Source: Dryas octopetala
Taxonomy: Eukaryota; Streptophyta; Magnoliopsida; Rosales; Rosaceae
Assembly: GCA_963921425.1 (NCBI GenBank)
Contig: OY992840.1
Location: 5,892,501 to 5,956,500, forward strand
Direction: 5' to 3'
Length of the DNA stretch: 64,000 nt
Shown here: positions 22,850 through 34,790 of the stretch, in pieces
How positions within the stretch are numbered: the stretch's first letter is position 1
Layout of the letters: every line of letters starts with the position of its first letter
Translations under genes and position numbers: made by a program
The notes under the pieces: generated by a model
What the model saw: only the letters and a program-made list of their open reading frames with translations
Told to the model about the DNA's origin: nothing
The model's database searches: none

Positions 22850-24236
22850 TAATATTGAAATAATATAGTAAACGCAGCAGAAAGTAACAATTAAAATTGT
22901 GTCAAACCCATAGCGTACGATGCAATCACATGCAAATATGGAATTCAAAACATGAACTAGGATAAAGGAATACCTGCTTTTGTTCATCGATCGAGCTATG
23001 CTTGTTCATGGTGGCTACCTTCTACCTTTGGATTCACCTTTAGCACCACAAGTGTCGTGTTTTTAAGAATAGTCTACAAGAATGTGATCCGAGCCAGGTA
23101 GATAAGAGTGATGATCGAAAGTGCTAGCTCGCAATCAAAACTTTTTTCTCCTATGTATGGCGGGCTCTGTGTGTGAGGGGTTTGACTTTCTTTTATGTTA
23201 TTCCACAAACTCTCAGGAAAGTAAAAAAAACGTATTTGAAAGTACGTCTGAACCTTGGGTGGACTCTCACTTAAACTAACTAAGGATAAATAATATTGAG
23301 TCCCTACTTAGGCCTTCTACTACAATGAGACCCATTTTGTGTGACCCAAAACCTATTTTGGGTCTCAAATAGTGTTGAAACCCATTTTGGGTCTCAGTAT
23401 TTGATACTAATTTAAAATATGTATAACATTGATTAAGTGATGTTTAATTTATAATTTATAATTTATAACTTCAATATTTATAAAAAATTATATCATTAGT
23501 TTTATTTTAATAAGATTTTTAAAATAAGGTCAATATTGATATATTTGGATTTATAATTTTATTTCCCAGATTATAAGATACCAATAATAGTGGAACACAT
23601 TAAAGATAGAAAATTCAAATTTCATAAATTCAAAGGCAAACTCGCAAGTACAAAAGTAGCAAGCAAATATTAAGCAACACACTTAACAACGACAATGCAT
23701 GAAACACACTAAAGATAAACATAACATACGACGAATTACGCCCGCCCACTAATGCTACGATCAATCGGGGCTCGTCTCCCAGGATACAATGACCACATTC
23801 TTGTGATAGTAGCACTTCAAATCACAAGACTCCAGCGAACCAAGATAGTGTTTGAACTCTCACTAGAAATTGATCGACTCTATAAAAAAAACATAGAAAG
23901 TGTATTAGAAACACTCTTAACATGGAGGAGGGTATAAGACTCAAGATATAATGACAATGACCTTGTGGCCTTTATATAGAAGACAAAGTGCCACTTAAGA
24001 AAAGTTACACCTGTTAAATTGTATCTTTTAAATTTAACATAAACAACATTTACAAACAATACATTAATTTCTCATACATGTGGATTGGGTATGCAATGAT
24101 GTCTCTTCACCAAGTGATGCAATTGGCATCTTTTACGTATGTTATTCAAAGGAAACATACCCTTTCCTTTGAAATGAGATCATTGCAATTTTCTTATTCA
24201 TATTAAATTTCATATATTAATATGAAATTTCCAACA
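22850..24236 (-). mobile_element. Possible LTR of a copia-type retrotransposon
   Basis: On the minus strand the segment begins TGTTGGAAATTTCATATT at 24236, a common plant copia LTR start. It runs through several hundred bases of moderately GC-balanced, gene-free sequence with the style of an LTR. The left border is not defined and no target duplication was confirmed. There is no gag-pol next to it, so it may be solo or truncated. Confidence 0.3.
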
Positions 24237-25334
24237 AATTATACCCTAAAGTATTAAACTTCACAAAAAATAAGATCATAAAGTGAAGAAAAAAAAGTCA
24301 CAAAATGTATCCATTCGTTATTTTATTAAAGAACCGACATACTGCAAAGAAATGTGTAATATCTAGGAGATAAAAAATGCCAGTGAAATCACAAATTGCA
24401 ACCATTCTTTTTGAAAGTTAACTATGACGGTCTAAACTTTATTCATTATAAAATTTAAAGTTCAACGACAAAGGTAATCATCATGCGAAAATAACCCGTC
24501 TGGAGTAACTAAAGAATGTTGAGGACTTTGGCATTATCTCACACAAAAACAATGAGTTCTTTTTTTCTTCTCTTTTTTCGAATGCATGAGCTTTCTTTTT
24601 TTAAGGTGAACGAATATATTCAAATCTTAGGAAATTTTAAAAAGTTTCTTGATTGGACTTGGGTTTAGGTACAAGTTGAAGCTAATAATTTAAGGACCCA
24701 CATATAAAGCATTGGAAATGTTTCTTTCACTCAGCTTAATATTTTACTATTTGTAAGTAAAAATTTCCATAATTTGGCTTGATGCCAGCTTTCATCCAAT
24801 AAAAAAAACAATTTAAGAGAAATAACACATAACATGCATGAAATATCTTAATAAGAAAAATGATCATTCGGTCTTTGTAGTTTGTATGTATTTTTAATTA
24901 GATATATATTTATAATTTCACGTTTTCCGAAGTTCTTAAATTTTTTGTTTTGTTTATACTTAAGGATAAATTGAAAAAGAGTTTATGGATTTAAGGACTT
25001 GAATATGATAAATTTGTTAATGTAACTATATTTCTTTTGTAATTTTAATCCTAAGTCTAGAGGCCGGTTCATTTTATAGACCACTCTTCGACTAATATCA
25101 TTTGAAATTAGTCTACAAGAATTGATTGAGGTTCAAAAATATAGTCGAGCTTCCATATATGTTAGCATTTTGTATTCCAAAATTTTCCCTAATATTATCT
25201 TAAAATTAATGAGATTTAAATCTCACAAATTATGAGATTTAAATCCCTTTCTATAAGAGATTTAGTTAAATCCTAGATTTTATGTGATTTAAATTGTAGA
25301 AATCTCACAAAATATTCATCTACAAAAGGTTGCT
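24237..25334. other. AT-rich non-coding DNA
   Basis: No gene is seen. 25200-25310 contains a cluster of diverged GAGATTTAAATC repeats. Confidence 0.5.
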
Positions 25335-25446
25335 ACGAAGCCTTCTAATGTATCTTGGGTCCCTCCTCCTGAGGGGAAATTGAAACTTAATGTTGACGGT
25401 GCTTATAATTCGATGAAGGGAGTGGGTGGTGCAGGTGCTAATTCCT
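25335..25446 (+). pseudogene. RNase H-like (RVT_3) N-terminal fragment
   Basis: The frame reads SWVPPPEGKLKLNVDGAYNS then KGVGGAGAN. PPxGxLKLNVDGA is the first strand of plant RVT_3 RNase H-like domains and includes the first catalytic Asp. The match stops abruptly after GAGAN where GVVxRD would be expected. This is a short remnant. The next part of such a domain is seen at 4772, in an unrelated copy. Confidence 0.6.
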
Positions 25447-25856
25447 ATCACCAGGAGACAAGAGAAACACAAGAACAAAACAATCTACACCTCCAAAGAC
25501 ACACCAAGACTATAAAATAGACTTACCGGCAGTATCCCAAAATCTGTATAAAGAAGAGTTTTGGAAACAAATACCTCTACCTTGGCACTCACAGTAATTA
25601 AGTTATGTTCATATATGATTTAACTGATATGAGAAAATTATTTGACAATAATAACACAGTGACTTCCTATTCAACACAGCCTTATATACCCAAAGCGTAC
25701 CGATGCAGCCATATCCTTTTTCTAGTCTCCCAATATCCAGTGGCACAGACCCCTTTAATAGCAGTAAGATGTAGAACATGCCTGAATAAGGCAACATTGA
25801 GGAATAACATTTGCTTAGTAGGTAAAAAGCACAAAGAAATGTCTATGAGTTAAAAT

Positions 25857-26767
25857 TAGGGCTGCCCATCAGTCGGTTCGGATTGGTATTGGGGCTTACT
25901 AAACCAAAACAAAAAAATTTGGTATTTGTCAATTTCGGTATTTTCGGTTTTGGTATTTTTTCGGTTCGGTAATTTTTGGTAAACTTCAGTTTTCGATAAT
26001 TTTAGTATCGGATTTTTTTGGTTCATTTTCGATTTACTTCGGTATATCTTTGGTTCATTTTCAGTTTACTTCAGTATATCTTCGGTTCATTTGCGGTTTA
26101 ATTATAATAATACTAATTATTATATACCAATATAAATTAAAATTTAATCAAATATAATACATAAAATATAATGTTTGATGAATATATATTTGCACGAGTA
26201 GTATTGGTAGTTTAGTATAGTAGTAGTATTAATTGAAATAATATTAATATTAGTATAATTTGTTTAATAATATGTATTAGTACATATCCTATTAATTTAG
26301 TATATACTTACCTAAAGATGAGATTCTTATTTTCCTAAAAATAATAACATTTATTTTATTAGAGAATGACTCTATATATATCTTAACTCACACTTTTGAT
26401 GATATTAATATGATAACATTATACAATTATATTTTCTTATAGTTGTTTAAGATATTAGTAGTTTAATATTTATTGTACCACTAATATAATAATATATATT
26501 ATATAAGCATATATAATTAAATTTCAGTAATTGTTTCAGTTTTTTTGAGTATATATTTTAGTTTTTTCGGTAATGATTGATTCGGTTTCTTTCGATAATA
26601 ATTTTCGGTAATCGGTCGGTTTACCAACTTTTTTCTGTTCTTACCAAAACCAAACTAACTTTTTTCGGATTTTCAATTTTCGAATTATGAAAATCGATAT
26701 ACCAAACCAAAACAATTCGGTCAGTAGTCAGTTGATTCGGTAAAAACTAAACCAAAAGAGAGCCCTA
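25857..26767 (+). mobile_element. Non-autonomous hAT element (copy 2, no insertion)
   Basis: It starts TAGGGCTGCCC and ends GAGAGCCCTA, with flanking 8-mers GTTAAAAT (25849-25856) and GTTAAAAC (26768-26775), one mismatch. It matches the reverse complement of 5848-7186 end to end, apart from the 401-bp MITE and a little flanking sequence in the other copy. Both termini are packed with TTCGGT repeats. There is no coding capacity. Confidence 0.85.
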
Positions 26768-27016
26768 GTTAAAACTAATTAATACTTTGAGACAAAAGAT
26801 GGAATACATTGGATTCACACACAACTATGAGTTAAAGTTTCCAGCATCATAGGTTCACGTACACATAAGTCTTGAAATCTTTTAATATGAGGCCAGTCAC
26901 AAGCATGGGCAAATCCACACTATAATCAAGAAAGATGGTGGAACCTTTCACTTGCCCTTATTAACAGAACTTGGAACTAATTAATTTATCCAGTGCTCGA
27001 TAGATCATGCATATAC

Positions 27017-27880
27017 CTGCAGCGCTCCAGCAAAAGAAGCAGCAAGAAGTAGAGGAGCAACATAACCAGTTGTGTACGTCAAAAGTAGGCTATCTCCTAT
27101 AAATGGATCCTGTCACGAAAATTGTTCTCTTACAGTAAATAATTAATGTTGACTACATATGTAAACCAGCTAGAAAAAGGGAAAAATTGAGCTGGCAATT
27201 AAAGAACACACAGAGGATCAACTATGATAAATGACTCCCAAAACATTGATACACAAATATTCATTTTGAAGAAATTACCTGTTCTTTTCTTTCCTCTATT
27301 GTTTTGAGTGTTCACACGAAAGTTTCCTATAACGATTAGAGAGAGTATGCCTGCATGTATGCCTAGCATGACAAAGTTTTTCGAAGTTGAAACTCGTAAG
27401 ATCAGTTAAACAATCAGCTTTTTATCTGAACACAATAACTCAAAATATTAGGAAGGTAATTACTTGATGGGAAATTAACAGCAGCAGCCCGGGGATCAAA
27501 ATTGTTAAAAAATGAGGGTAGCTGTAGTTCAACTACCTGCAAAGTTAACCCATAAGATGATAGAATAGAAATAAGACATAGCATTGAATCAGAAAGAGCA
27601 AGTCAATCAAAGCCTTCTAAGAGGTTAAACTAAACTCTGGGGACATCTCTCACAGACACATAAAATGGAAATGATATACATTGACAAATGATAGAAAATG
27701 TCAACTAAAAGAAGCACATTTTGGGATAAAAACTGGTGTTATCACATAAATAAATACCTCAAGGAGATTCAGTCCCATAACAATTGCTAAACCTGAAGCA
27801 GCCAAAGGTAATCTCTGCCCTGTCTGTCCATATACCTTTCTAGCAAATGAGGCTCTATGCCTAAGAGTGCATTGGAAGTG
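27017..27880 (-). pseudogene. Broken fragment of a CcdA-type cytochrome c biogenesis gene
   Basis: Three exon-like blocks match plastid CcdA, the thylakoid protein that passes reducing power into the lumen for c-type cytochrome assembly. Block A (about 27880 to 27758) reads ALLGI, then [20 protein letters not shown] and [11 protein letters not shown]. Block B (27536 to about 27463) reads [20 protein letters not shown] and NFPSS. Block C (27109 to 27017) reads [20 protein letters not shown] and [11 protein letters not shown], 31 codons with clean AG/GT borders. Block A has a one-base loss near 27862 and decays upstream. The segment that should join B to C, with the redox-active SPCxxP region, is missing. 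No exon for the last transmembrane part was found before the hAT element at 26767. Introns are kept, so this is a genomic, not reverse-transcribed, copy, and it is non-functional as read. Confidence 0.8.
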
Positions 27881-27889
27881 TGTTCTCTC

Positions 27890-29092
27890 TGCCTATTTGG
27901 CATTGGATCTTGGCTAACTCTCATGGTTTTCAGTTCCCGTTTCTCGGTTAGATTTTAGTTTTCATGGTTAACTCCAACGACAATTCTATACCCAAAAATA
28001 TAGAACTCTATATCCTAAAATGTTAACAATGTCACAAATAGCCTAAAATGAAAAAAAAAAAAAAAAAACCATAAAAAGACCCACGTACGTCTGTTTTTTA
28101 ATTAAAGAACGGACGTCGTGTAGAGAGGATTTTCAACTATATATATGTGTCCAAAATACACTATATAGAAATCAACCATTTAATTATGGAATTAAGAAAA
28201 AAAAAAAAGGTGTTCTAGAAATTTCCTTTTTCTATTCTTATTTTTCTCATGTATTTACTTCTCAGCCTTTTTATGGTTTATATTCTCAATTATGCTTTAT
28301 ATTGTGGTGCTATGGTTAGTTAATTGGGTGGGTGAAGCTCATGTTTGTCTTCATACCCAATTGGTCTATGATCTTGTAATTCCCTCGCTCTTAGCTTTCA
28401 AATGAAAATTTTCTTTTAATAAAAAAAAAAAAGTGTAAAGCGTGTGACAGTAGTGCCTAGGAATGAATTGAGAGCCCAACACCTTTGGTTAGAAAAAAAA
28501 TATATAAAAATATTTCATAAATGTAAAGTGCTCCATTACAATTACCAAGGATCACTTCATACTTTAAGATGGTTAAAGGTCTCTCTCAAGCTCTCTCTCT
28601 CATCTCTCTCTCTCTCTCTGAGTGCAAAAAACAAAAACATACAAAATCAATTAGATTTCATATATTTACGTAGGTAGGAATGAATATTAAAATATGTTGT
28701 TATGTTGATTGGGATCTCACTGCAGCAATTGATAGGAATTAGGACATGCTTTTTTCCCATGACCCCTTCTCCTTTTGTTGCTTTCTGCCTTTCTCTTGTC
28801 TCCTTGTCTTTCTTTAGCTCTCTCCTTTTACTTTTCTTTTTCTCTCTCTTTTCTTTCTTTCTTTCTTTCTTTATTTCTTTATTTTTCCTTTCTTTTCCTC
28901 CTCTGATTTTTCTCAGCGGGCACCTGATTCTTCTCATCCCCCAAGCCCCCACTCAGAGCTAGACAACAATATTTATATTATATATAATTAACCATGATCA
29001 ATTGATAAAAATAATCACTACTATATACGGTATATAGTAGTAATTAAAAGAAGAAGAAGAAGATTAGCTGCATGGTTTTTATATATAAAAGA
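27890..29092. other. Non-coding DNA downstream of KANADI2
   Basis: Contains (CT)-rich tracts at 28585-28620 and 28770-28900, which give spurious Ser/Leu or Lys/Arg frames. The part nearest 29092 should include the KANADI2 3' UTR. No second gene is seen. Confidence 0.6.
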
Positions 29093-30310
29093 TCAAATAT
29101 GTGGCCTCCCCAAAGTGAACTCCAAATTTGGCTTCCTGGGGCTTGTTGAGGAGCTGCTTACATCTGATGATATTCTCTCATAGCTTAACCCTTTCGGATC
29201 CATCATCTCCTTCTGAAAAAAAAAAAAAAAAAACATATATAATATATATATATACATAAATGCATATTATATATATTTATATTTACAAATATGTTTGTAT
29301 ATACAGTTTCACACACATAAAAGTACAGATATCACAGGAAAAATAAAAGAGAGCTAGCCAGAGGTGAGTAGTAAGTAGCGTAACAATTGTGTGAACTGTG
29401 AGGGCGGGAATCAAAGGACATTTGACTGATCAGATGGGGGAATAATTGAATGTTTATTCATCAAGGAATTGAACATGCAGTACATTAGAAAGCCTGCACA
29501 CAACTGCAATATTATTCCCTTTCCCTTGCTAACATATATCTTCATTCATTCATTCATTCATTCATTCATTCATATATTCATATAAATAAATTTATTGGCC
29601 TGGGGCTTCATGTGATGCATTTGACTATGCTATGTATATATATTTATAATTGGTCTCACACTATAATCTCTCTCTTGGTCAACCTATGGGCTTGGTTAGT
29701 CAAATGGGTTAGGTTTTGGGTCTATAAATATAGACTCTAGGGTACATAGGAAGTTGTTTAATTATTGTATAGAAAAATGAGAGATATTGTAATTTTATGG
29801 AGAAAAGGCCTTTTTTTCCTCCTTTTTTCTTCCCCAATGTAAAAGAAATTTATATGGGAAAAATCTAAAAGAAAGAAGCTTTTTACATATCACAAGAACT
29901 TTTTTTCACCAGGGACATGTGAAAATGACAGAATTAACCACTCAGTGTTTTAAGGGAACCAGCTTTTGAAAAGCTAGCCTTTCCCTTTTCTCCTCCTCTA
30001 AACTGTAATGTGCACGACTTGATGAAGAAAGATGAAACCAGAATTACCTTTATATATTCCCATGACATGTAATAATATAATATGTAAAGCACATTCAAAT
30101 GCAAGGTTATTTTGGGAAACAAATTTTGAAAATCAATTGGTACCTCAAGCGATGGTGTATTTCCCCCACCAGAATCCTTTGGTTTTCCATGCAACCAAGC
30201 TTCTCTGCTACAAACCAACACATTGAGAGAATATTTTCCATCAGTGGAAGCCATGCAGAAGAAAAAGCAAACTGAGAAAAGAAAGCAATCTTTTTCTGTC
30301 TTGTTTATAG

Positions 30311-30382
<72 letters not shown>

Positions 30383-32201
30383 ACTCTCTCTCTCTCACTC
30401 ACTTTACATATTGTGCTGATTGAAATAAAGTTTTTTTTTTGTTTTTTTATTGTCCAAAGGAAAAAGAAATAAAGTTTTATTTTTTGGTCAAATTGATTGA
30501 AATAAAGTTGAGCAACCACACCCAGACCCATGTGATATAGCTAGCCTGCCCATTACACAATGTAGCTTAACAGAGTACAGGGAAGGGAAGTTTCAAGGGG
30601 CATATAGCTTTAGCACAAAGATTTCTACAAATGGGTCCTCTCACAGGGTTTTTCTTTGACACTAAGTTTCCCAATTTTGTAGGCCCCATTTAATATCCCT
30701 AATATCTGAGCCCCACAAAATCCAAAGGAAAGAGATATCTCCATCTTTGAGGAGGATTTTGTCAAATGAGAGCCCCATTCTATATCCCAGTTCTTGGAAT
30801 TGTATATAGGAGGGTGTGGGTGAGTGAGTGGGTGGGTTTCTTTTTAATTCCTTTTCACCCACTTGATGATGAAGAGATTATAATTACCCCATCATGGAGT
30901 TTCAGTAGTAGTGTTCATGTTTGTAGACAGCTGACACATATATAGAACAAAAGCATATATAGTGATCATGAAATCATCATTTCTTATTCTTTTTGTGATT
31001 TCTTGCATGCATGTAAGAGAATATGTCTTATATGTATGTGTGTGTGTGTGTATGTCATGTAATGTTTAAACAATTACACATGCGCGCAGTACAACGTAGG
31101 CCACACAAACTCATTGATAACAAATTAATAAAAGTTTTAATTGGACCAACATGTTAAATTGACAAGAACATTCCAATTCAATGTGGCAAAATTTAGCTAT
31201 TAAAGAACAATGTCCAATGTACAGATCAGAAAAGAAGAAAAATTATACCACAAAAAAGATATGCACATAAATATACTAACTTCTTGACACATATAAGAGT
31301 TTTTCAAAGAAAAATTAAAATAGTAAAAAAAAAAAAACACTTAAAATTAGGAAAAAAAATACAGTTTTCACCTGGTAGAACTGCATACGTACCCCAGTTA
31401 TTTAAAAAGAATTTCATGTGATTTTATTCTATTTTTCTCTTTTCAGTTAATTTGTTTTATATAACAAAGGGCATTTTATAATCTTTCAAAATTTCACCAA
31501 ACTCTAAAAGTGTCCCCCCTTATAAAATAGTATAGATGTTTCAATATACATTGTGTTTAGTACATGCATTAGCAAAATGGATTTGGATTCTCTATTTATC
31601 TTGTTTTTACTTATTTCAATTCTACTTGCAATATCTAAATTGCAATGTTGAGTATAACTGTCATTATTATGAGGAAACGGGACTTGTTAATGATTAATTT
31701 CAAACTATTTCTTGAAATTAATTAATATTCTCAGATAGAAAGTAAATAGAGCAGCCATACATACATTACACGCAGATAAAAAAAAAAATTGAAATTAAAA
31801 AGATTTAATTCAGACCTTGAAGAATTGCTCCAGAGGCCGTAGTACTCCCTATCTTGAGCAGTAGTTGGTCTTCCCTGCTCAGACGACCTTCTTGGGTTCT
31901 GAATGTCAAACATTATATCTTCAGTGGTATCCCCAGATGATGCATTTTCATATACATCAGATTGTCCTGTACATTAATTCATTCCAAAAATTAATGTAAC
32001 AAACCAAACCAAACTAATTAATTTAAATTTCAAATAAATTACAAAATAATTATGAAACTGGAAATTAATTAAAAGTGTAGGCATTAATAATATTAACCTG
32101 AAGAAGCCGCTGCTTTGTCGGTGGTTTTGACCGTCCGATACATCTGCGATGAAATATGTATATATATTAATAATTAATAGAATCCCATAATAGAATCAAT
32201 A

Positions 32202-32260
<59 letters not shown>

Positions 32261-34202
32261 AAGAATTGTACAGTTTGTTTTTCATCTAGACATGTCTGAG
32301 ATATACAGTGCAAGGACATACAGAGACATTGATATGGAATGATGTGCATTATTCATGTATGCATGTCTGTGTATACATGCATACATACATACATAACGTA
32401 CAAATGTTTAACCATGGTTATGTAGGTGTGGTTAGTTAAACCAGCTGAGGTGAACCCATATCTGATGAAGATATCATTGAGAAATGATGGTGTTCTGTAC
32501 TTGTTTATTTGTTTTTCTCTGCAAGGCAATTAAATAAATATTTATATACCCAATATATAATTGTTTAATGATATATAGATATATATATTAATAGACAGAT
32601 CGAGTACTGTAAGCTTGTTGTCCTCATCGGCTTGGCTATCCGACTCATTTTGAATTCCTTGGGCTTTGTCTTACTCGATCTCTGAAATCGATACATAATA
32701 GTACTCTCTCTCTCTCCTCTCTCTCTGCTAGAAGGAAGGCTAGAGAGAGAGAGAGAGAGAAAGCATTGATTTTTTCTTTTAGTTGGGTGGTTCATTGTTC
32801 CAAGCAAAAAGTTGTTTATTAGGTTGCAGAAGCAGATACAGAAGGAGAAGCAGAAGCATCAGATCTAGTAGAAGAAAAAACAAAGTGCTAATTAAGGATT
32901 AATTTGAGACACCCTCTGCAGGGAAACCATTGGAATTTGCATATATTGGAATTTTAATAATAATATATGCAATATATATTATTATTATTAACACTTTCAA
33001 TCCAATCCAATCCCTCTAATGTAATGAAAATTAAGACTACCAGCAAGAAATTAATGCTAAAATCATAAACAAGAAATTAATTGACCCAATTCACACACAT
33101 TTACTTAATAATTAATTAAGTAATTAGCTAGCTAGGCTAGCAAGCTCACCTGTAAATGAGATTTAACATGTGCCAAGGTGAGATCTTTGACATCCATGAG
33201 CTCAAGAACTGACTTTGGTGTAGCCCCTAAACCCACAACACAAGAAAATTAAAGGAGATTAATATATATATAATATACTAGTACAGTAGAGAAAAGATCA
33301 TGATAAGTCAACCTCTTTTCCACCATTTTCTTTTTGTAATTGAACAAGACTGACCATAAAGAAAGGAAGATGAAGAGAGAGAGCTATGGTGTAAGACTAG
33401 AAAAAGGGCTTGAAATTAAAGAATAAAGAAGAAAGAAAGAAAAAATGAATGAATACTCACTTTCATGGCCACCCAATAGCTCAACAGCGTGAACAAAGCG
33501 AGCATGGAGAGTAGTAGTCCACCGCATCCGAGGAGCTCTCATGCTACGCTTGGCCGGAAAGCGCGACAAAAACCTGGATCGTAGCAGGCCTTGATGGGCC
33601 TGAAATGGGCTTGAACTAGTGCTTGTGGTGGTGGTGGTAGAATTGGAAGATAAGCAATTATTGCTGTTACTCATCATCATCATGTCCAAAGGCTTTTGTG
33701 AAAATGGGAAGGGGGGAGGGTTTTGATACACTGGAATTCCTCTGATGGGTCTCAAGAACCCAAGCTCTTGGCTTATTAGCCCTTGTTGTTGTTGTTGCTG
33801 TTGTTGCTGTTGTTGTTGCTCTACTTGTTGTTGTTGCAGCTGAAATAGTGGGTGCTGCTGATGATTATGTTGTTGATGATGTTGGGGGAGTACTGGGAAC
33901 TGTGTTTGCTGAAAGCCATAGAGAAGTTTACCATTACCATTTGGGAGGTGATGATGATGATGATTATGGTGGCTAGAGTTGGAGTGATGATCAGAAAGGC
34001 GTGGATTCGACAACGAGAGGTCGAAACAGGAGTCAGGTTTTGCCATTGAGGAGGAGATGGAGTGTCTGGAGTCCAAAGCTCTCCTCCAAAAACCCAAATC
34101 CACTTCCTCTTGTGCACTTCTCCTCCAACTTGATGTGGGTTTGGTGTCTGCAGGAGGGCTAATTTGGAGAGATAAATCTGGTTGTGCAGGGAATAGCTCC
34201 AT
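29093..34202 (-). CDS. KAN2: KANADI2-type GARP transcription factor (complete, 6 exons)
   Basis: KANADI proteins are nuclear GARP-family DNA-binding factors that set abaxial (lower) leaf identity, repress adaxial and auxin-related genes and pattern ovule integuments. The coding exons are complement of 33461-34202, 33150-33226, 32098-32143, 31816-31966, 30144-30204 and 29093-29212. They total 1197 bases and 398 residues, with every junction GT-AG and in phase. The start gives MELFPAQPDLSLQISPP, as in Arabidopsis KAN2, with LDLGFWRRALDS-like sequence following. A poly-Gln tract is encoded at 33780-33830 and LRPIRGIPVY follows it. The GARP domain spans exons 1-3: RMRWTTTLHARFVHAVELLG, GHERATPKSVLELMDV, LAHVKSHLQMYRTVKTTDKA. 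The C-terminus ends KPNLEFTLGRPHI, close to the family's FTLGR ending. The exon-4 donor GTCTGA is weak. The KAN2 rather than KAN1/3 call rests on the N-terminus. Confidence 0.95.
29542..29573 (+). repeat. (ATTC)n microsatellite in KANADI2 intron 5
   Basis: Eight tetranucleotide units within the intron between 29213 and 30143. Confidence 0.9.
30314..30378 (+). repeat. (CT)n microsatellite in KANADI2 intron 4
   Basis: About 32 CT units in the 1.6-kb intron (30205-31815). The neighbouring Arg/Glu-rich frames on the minus strand are artefacts of this repeat. Confidence 0.95.
32216..32259 (+). repeat. (AG)n microsatellite in KANADI2 intron 2
   Basis: About 22 AG units between exons 2 and 3. Confidence 0.95.

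Positions 34203-34790
<588 letters not shown>

Noticed and set aside
28647..28962. Long Lys/Arg-rich or Ser/Leu-rich open frames on both strands
   Set aside because: They run across CT-rich low-complexity sequence. No start context, splice structure or domain supports a protein.
30223..30531. Arg-Glu repeat open frames near 30.3 kb
   Set aside because: They are translations of the (CT)n microsatellite in KANADI2 intron 4.
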